Source: CAZIOQ01 sp964540975
Lineage (GTDB): Bacteria; Patescibacteriota; Microgenomatia; UBA12405; UBA6130
Length of the DNA: 8,434 bases
Direction: 5' to 3'
Assembly (NCBI GenBank): GCA_964540975.1
Contig: CAZIOQ010000053.1
Location: forward strand, 1 to 8,434
The translations under genes were made by a program, and so were the position numbers. The notes beneath the pieces were generated by a model. It did no database searches and was not told the DNA's origin. It saw nothing but the letters and a program-made list of their open reading frames with translations. Within the stretch, counting starts at the first letter, position 1. Every line of letters begins with the position of its first letter. Below are positions 5,676-8,434 of the stretch, piece by piece.

Positions 5676-6579
5676 CTTTCGTTAGTTGGTTAAATATTTC
5701 CTCTAAATTTTGCTTTTTTTCTTCCATTTCATAAATTTGCCAATCTCGGTTCTTTTTAATCATTGCCCAAATAATTTCCCGTAAATTGATTTTTTGCTGA
5801 GTTTCTAAGGAAAGCCAAACTAAATTGTTTTTGGTTTCAATCTTTAGATTAATATCAGAAAATCTTTGAAAATAATTTTTGATTTTAGCCTCGGTAGCAT
5901 TTTTAATTCCTACCTTCAGCCGGGGTGTAGTTTTAAGTAATTTGTCTATCTTGCCTTGAGCAATAATTTTGCCATTGTTAATAATCACCACCTCTGAACA
6001 AATTTGTTGAACTTCAGGAAGAATATGGGAGGAAAACAAAACGGTTTTTTTGAGAGTTTTTATAAAATTCCTAATTTCTATTCTTTGGTTGGGATCCAAA
6101 CCCGAAGTGGCTTCGTCAAGAATTAATATCTTAGGATCGCCTAACAAACTGGCAGCTAATCCTACCCTTTGCTTGAAACCTCTAGAAAGATATTCGATTT
6201 TTTCAGTTAAAACTTTATCAAGTCCCAATTCTTTTACTAGTTTTTCCATTTGTTTTTTTAAATTTTTTCCCTTTTTGATAGCTCCTATAAATTTTAGATA
6301 TTCTTTAACTGTTAAAAATTCGTATAAAGGGTTATCTTCCGGTAAATAACCAATGATCGATTTTACTTTTAGGGGGTTTTGATTTAAATAAAGATTATTT
6401 ATTTGAACACTACCTCGATCTGGTTTAAGAATACCAGCAATAATTCTCATTGTAGTTGTCTTACCAGCACCATTTGGTCCCAATAATCCGGTTATTGCCC
6501 CTTTTTTTATTTCAAAATTAATATTTTGAAGCACTTTTTTTCTCCCAAATGATTTATAAATGTTAGTTAATTTGATCAT
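5668..6579 (-). CDS. ABC transporter ATP-binding protein (GldA-like)
   Basis: A 303-residue ATPase with all nucleotide-binding motifs: Walker A GPNGAGKT (34-41), signature LSRGFKQ (131-137), Walker B ILILDE (151-156) followed by ATSGLD, and the H-loop histidine in FSSH (185). The Q-loop region reads GYLPEDNPLY (77-86) with Glu where many ABC ATPases have Gln; this and the SRG signature are usual in the GldA/export ATPase branch. DEATSG in place of the common DEPTSG is a small variation. Residues after about 220 form an accessory domain common in ABC-2 exporter ATPases. The gene is first in a four-gene operon and should power the GldF-like permease from the cytoplasmic side. The ATG at 6579 lacks a clear Shine-Dalgarno. 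A promoter candidate lies about 65-90 bases upstream. Confidence 0.92.
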   Translation of the reverse strand: MIKLTNIYKSFGRKKVLQNINFEIKKGAITGLLGPNGAGKTTTMRIIAGILKPDRGSVQINNLYLNQNPLKVKSIIGYLPEDNPLYEFLTVKEYLKFIGAIKKGKNLKKQMEKLVKELGLDKVLTEKIEYLSRGFKQRVGLAASLLGDPKILILDEATSGLDPNQRIEIRNFIKTLKKTVLFSSHILPEVQQICSEVVIINNGKIIAQGKIDKLLKTTPRLKVGIKNATEAKIKNYFQRFSDINLKIETKNNLVWLSLETQQKINLREIIWAMIKKNRDWQIYEMEEKKQNLEEIFNQLTKDE

Positions 6580-6643
6580 TGATCAACTTAAAACTTTTTG
6601 GTAATAGTATTTTGACTGGATCCTAAGACAAAATTGCTCTATT

Positions 6644-6671
6644 TTTATAACATAATCTAAAAAATTATCAA
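6644..6671 (-). promoter_or_regulatory. Candidate promoter of the ABC/GldG operon
   Basis: On the - strand a -35 TTGATA (6671-6666, 5/6 to TTGACA) is followed after 16 bases by TATAAA (6649-6644, 5/6 to TATAAT). The bases before the -10 are TGT, giving an extended -10. Transcription would start near 6637, leaving a leader of about 58 bases to the ATG at 6579. It fills the only sizeable gap on this strand between era and the ABC genes, so it is well placed to separate the two units. No terminator for era is visible, so read-through is possible. Confidence 0.55.
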
Positions 6672-6678
6672 GTATTTT

Positions 6679-7542
6679 TTAGACAAACCTTTCTTGCCAA
6701 TAAGGATCGGTAATTACCTTTAAATCCAAAAAAACCTTTTTGTTGATAAAAAGCTCTAGCTCTTTTCTAGCTTTAGTACCAATACTTTTTATTGTTTTTC
6801 CTTTTTTGCCGATAATCATTTTTTTATATTTTTCACTATTAGTCAAGATTTTGGCGATGATGACAAAAATATCTTCCTTTTCTTCCATATTTTGGACTTC
6901 TACCATGGTTGAATAGGGGAGTTCTTGTCTTAAGGTTAAAAAAATTTTTTCTCGAATTAATTCTTCAACAAATTCTTCTGCGGTTAAATTTAAACTTTTT
7001 TTAACCTGAAACATTTCTGGATCAAAAAGAGACCGATCTGTTTCCGGGAGAAAATTGAATATTTTTTCTAAAAGGGTTTTCAAATGAATTTTTTTTAAGG
7101 CAGAAATCTCGACAAAATCATCAAACTCTTCTTTGAGAAATTCATATTGATAGCGGTAATCGGGATGAAGAATATCAATTTTATTAAAGACTAAAATTTT
7201 TGGTTGATTTACTTTTCTAGCGATTCCTAGAATAAGATTTTCTTCCTCGCCTCTTTCCCGAGTTTTATCCACTAGATAAACAACAACGTTTGCCTGTTTT
7301 AATGAGTGAGTTGGTAGAAGGTTAATTTTTTTACTTACCAAATCAAAAGTTTTTTTTAACAATCCTGGTGTATCCCAAAAAATGATCTGACCTCTTTCAT
7401 CCCAATAAGCCGCCTTGATAATTTTTCGAGTGGTTTGTGGTTTTGGAGAAGTAATCGAGACTTTTTGGTTGACCAAAGAATTAATTAGGGTGGATTTACC
7501 CGAGTTAGGACGACCAATAATGATGACATTGCCTGCTTTCAT
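6679..7542 (-). CDS. era: GTPase Era, 16S rRNA-binding ribosome assembly factor
   Basis: A 287-residue protein, close to the usual length of about 300. The GTPase domain has G1 GRPNSGKS (10-17), G2 in PQTTR (35-39), G3 DTPG (57-60), G4 NKID (120-123) and G5 SAL (147-149). The C-terminal KH domain has the nucleic-acid loop GKKG (245-248) within MIIGKKGKTIKSIGTKAR, and ends with the characteristic LKVITDPYWQERF. Era binds the 3' end of 16S rRNA and helps mature the 30S subunit; it acts in the cytoplasm, near the membrane in some bacteria. The ATG at 7542 follows the thiI stop by three bases, implying co-transcription. No strong Shine-Dalgarno is seen, so translation may depend on coupling. Confidence 0.97.
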   Translation of the reverse strand: MKAGNVIIIGRPNSGKSTLINSLVNQKVSITSPKPQTTRKIIKAAYWDERGQIIFWDTPGLLKKTFDLVSKKINLLPTHSLKQANVVVYLVDKTRERGEEENLILGIARKVNQPKILVFNKIDILHPDYRYQYEFLKEEFDDFVEISALKKIHLKTLLEKIFNFLPETDRSLFDPEMFQVKKSLNLTAEEFVEELIREKIFLTLRQELPYSTMVEVQNMEEKEDIFVIIAKILTNSEKYKKMIIGKKGKTIKSIGTKARKELELFINKKVFLDLKVITDPYWQERFV

Positions 7543-7545
7543 TGA

Positions 7546-8434
7546 TTATATTTTAATAATTTGCCTTTTTTGGATCATTGCTTTAATTAATTTATCAGAA
7601 TCAAATTTTTTTTCTTCTTGAATAATTTCCCTAATTTTTGCTTTGATGATTGGATGTTTGGGGACGAAAAGGGTACAGCAATCCTGATGAGGTTTAATTG
7701 AGATTAAGTAAGTGCCAATCTTTTGGGCGATTTGAATAATTTCCTCTTTGTGGTAAGTGATGAGAGGTCGAAGAATTGGAATTCTGATGGCCGAGTCTTG
7801 GATACTTAAATTTTCAATTGTTTGGCTGGCCACCTGACCCAGGCTATCTCCTGTAACGAGAGCCTGGCATTTATACTTTTTGGCAATTTCTTGACTAACT
7901 TTCAACATTAATCTGCGATAAAGAAGGACTAAAAATTTCCTCTCTATCTTAAAATAGATCTCTTTTTGGGCTTCTAAAAAAGGAATAAGAAAAAGAGTAG
8001 TGGTCACCGGTTGGAATTTTTTAAGGACCCTAATAATTTCTTTTGCTTTATTAACGGATTCCATTGATGTTTGGGGATAACTGTGGAAATGGATGAACTT
8101 AATTTTGCCTCCCCGAGACATTATTTTAAAAGCAGCAACAGGCGAATCGATTCCGCCTGATAACAAGCTTAAAAATTTCCCTCCTGAACTAATAGGAAGA
8201 CCTTTTAGGCCTGGCTGTTTTTTGGTGTAAATAGCGAATTTTTTCTTATCTATCGCTTCGACAAAAATTGTCAAATCTGGGCGATCCAAATTGACTTTTT
8301 TGTGAAATTCTTTTCGAATTATTTCTCCAATTTCTATTTCAATTTTTTTTGCCGGTATTTTTGGTTGAGTAATGCTTGTATTGGCTCTGATAGCAAAGGT
8401 TTGAAATTTTTTCGTTTTAGCAATTGTTTTGGTT
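7546..8434 (-). CDS. thiI: tRNA 4-thiouridine synthase ThiI, N-terminus outside the window
   Basis: The frame is open to the window edge (whole codons from 8433), with about 295 residues visible. A TTG at 8289 is internal, because 48 further codons upstream read as a THUMP domain (KFQTFAIRANTS..., then IEIGEIIRKEF, then VNLDRPDLTIFVE). The PP-loop SGGIDS (8160-8143) binds ATP to adenylate U8 of tRNA. Later come LVTGDSLGQVASQT, the helix after IPILRPL, and HQDCCTLFVPKHP with the paired cysteines common in this group. The protein ends soon after, so it lacks the C-terminal rhodanese domain of the E. coli enzyme, as in Bacillus-type ThiI of about 400 residues. In that type a cysteine desulfurase hands over sulfur directly. 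ThiI makes s4U in tRNA and can also supply sulfur for thiazole. The missing part is probably about 100 residues. Confidence 0.95.
   Translation of the reverse strand, partial: TKTIAKTKKFQTFAIRANTSITQPKIPAKKIEIEIGEIIRKEFHKKVNLDRPDLTIFVEAIDKKKFAIYTKKQPGLKGLPISSGGKFLSLLSGGIDSPVAAFKIMSRGGKIKFIHFHSYPQTSMESVNKAKEIIRVLKKFQPVTTTLFLIPFLEAQKEIYFKIERKFLVLLYRRLMLKVSQEIAKKYKCQALVTGDSLGQVASQTIENLSIQDSAIRIPILRPLITYHKEEIIQIAQKIGTYLISIKPHQDCCTLFVPKHPIIKAKIREIIQEEKKFDSDKLIKAMIQKRQIIKI

Noticed and set aside
8287..8289. TTG at 8289 as the thiI start
   Set aside because: Codons upstream to the window edge stay open and read as a THUMP domain, so the start lies outside the window.
1..8434. CRISPR array, insertion sequence, prophage or toxin-antitoxin pair
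   Set aside because: No regularly spaced direct repeats, transposase or integrase motifs, or small paired genes were seen on either strand.

Overview
The window is AT-rich bacterial DNA with short intergenic gaps and genes that overlap or abut. It uses the standard bacterial code: the permease stop is a TGA inside an ATGA start/stop overlap, so UGA is a real stop. Low GC, compact operons, mostly weak ribosome binding sites, a short rhodanese-less ThiI, and a GldA/GldF/GldG-like ABC cassette with a small DUF4340 protein suggest a Patescibacteria/CPR-type genome. That placement is inference; no marker gene proves it.

Left part (1-1544). The window opens with the C-terminal end of a polysaccharide deacetylase-like protein on the + strand. 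A GC-rich intergenic stretch follows. Everything else up to about 1420 is on the - strand: tRNA-Gln(CUG), then a 150-base cluster of four stem-loops, then a start-less 64-codon open frame that may be a broken gene, then an AlkD-family DNA alkylation repair protein with a strong Shine-Dalgarno and a clear intrinsic terminator. The AlkD protein ends early for its family but keeps the residues expected at the active site.

Middle (1545-2825, + strand). A 426-residue protein of no family I can name carries a signature resembling the histidine triad (HIT/GalT) superfamily (GGQSV...HAHFLLMPP). The last triad histidine is replaced by leucine. It converges on the next operon.

Right part (2872-6579, - strand). 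This is a tightly coupled four-gene operon: ABC ATPase, ABC-2 type permease, GldG-like auxiliary protein, and a one-domain DUF4340 protein. A plausible extended -10 promoter lies in the 99-base gap upstream. The genes overlap by 8 bases, overlap by 4 bases, and abut with no gap, so they are probably translated as a unit that forms one membrane complex. The substrate is unknown.

End (6679-8434, - strand). thiI (tRNA 4-thiouridine synthase, N-terminus outside the window) is followed three bases later by era (ribosome-associated GTPase). The two form a translation-related pair.

I saw no CRISPR array, transposase, integrase, phage gene or rRNA. The least explained parts are the HIT-like 426-residue protein and the 884-1346 region with its stem-loops and open frame.
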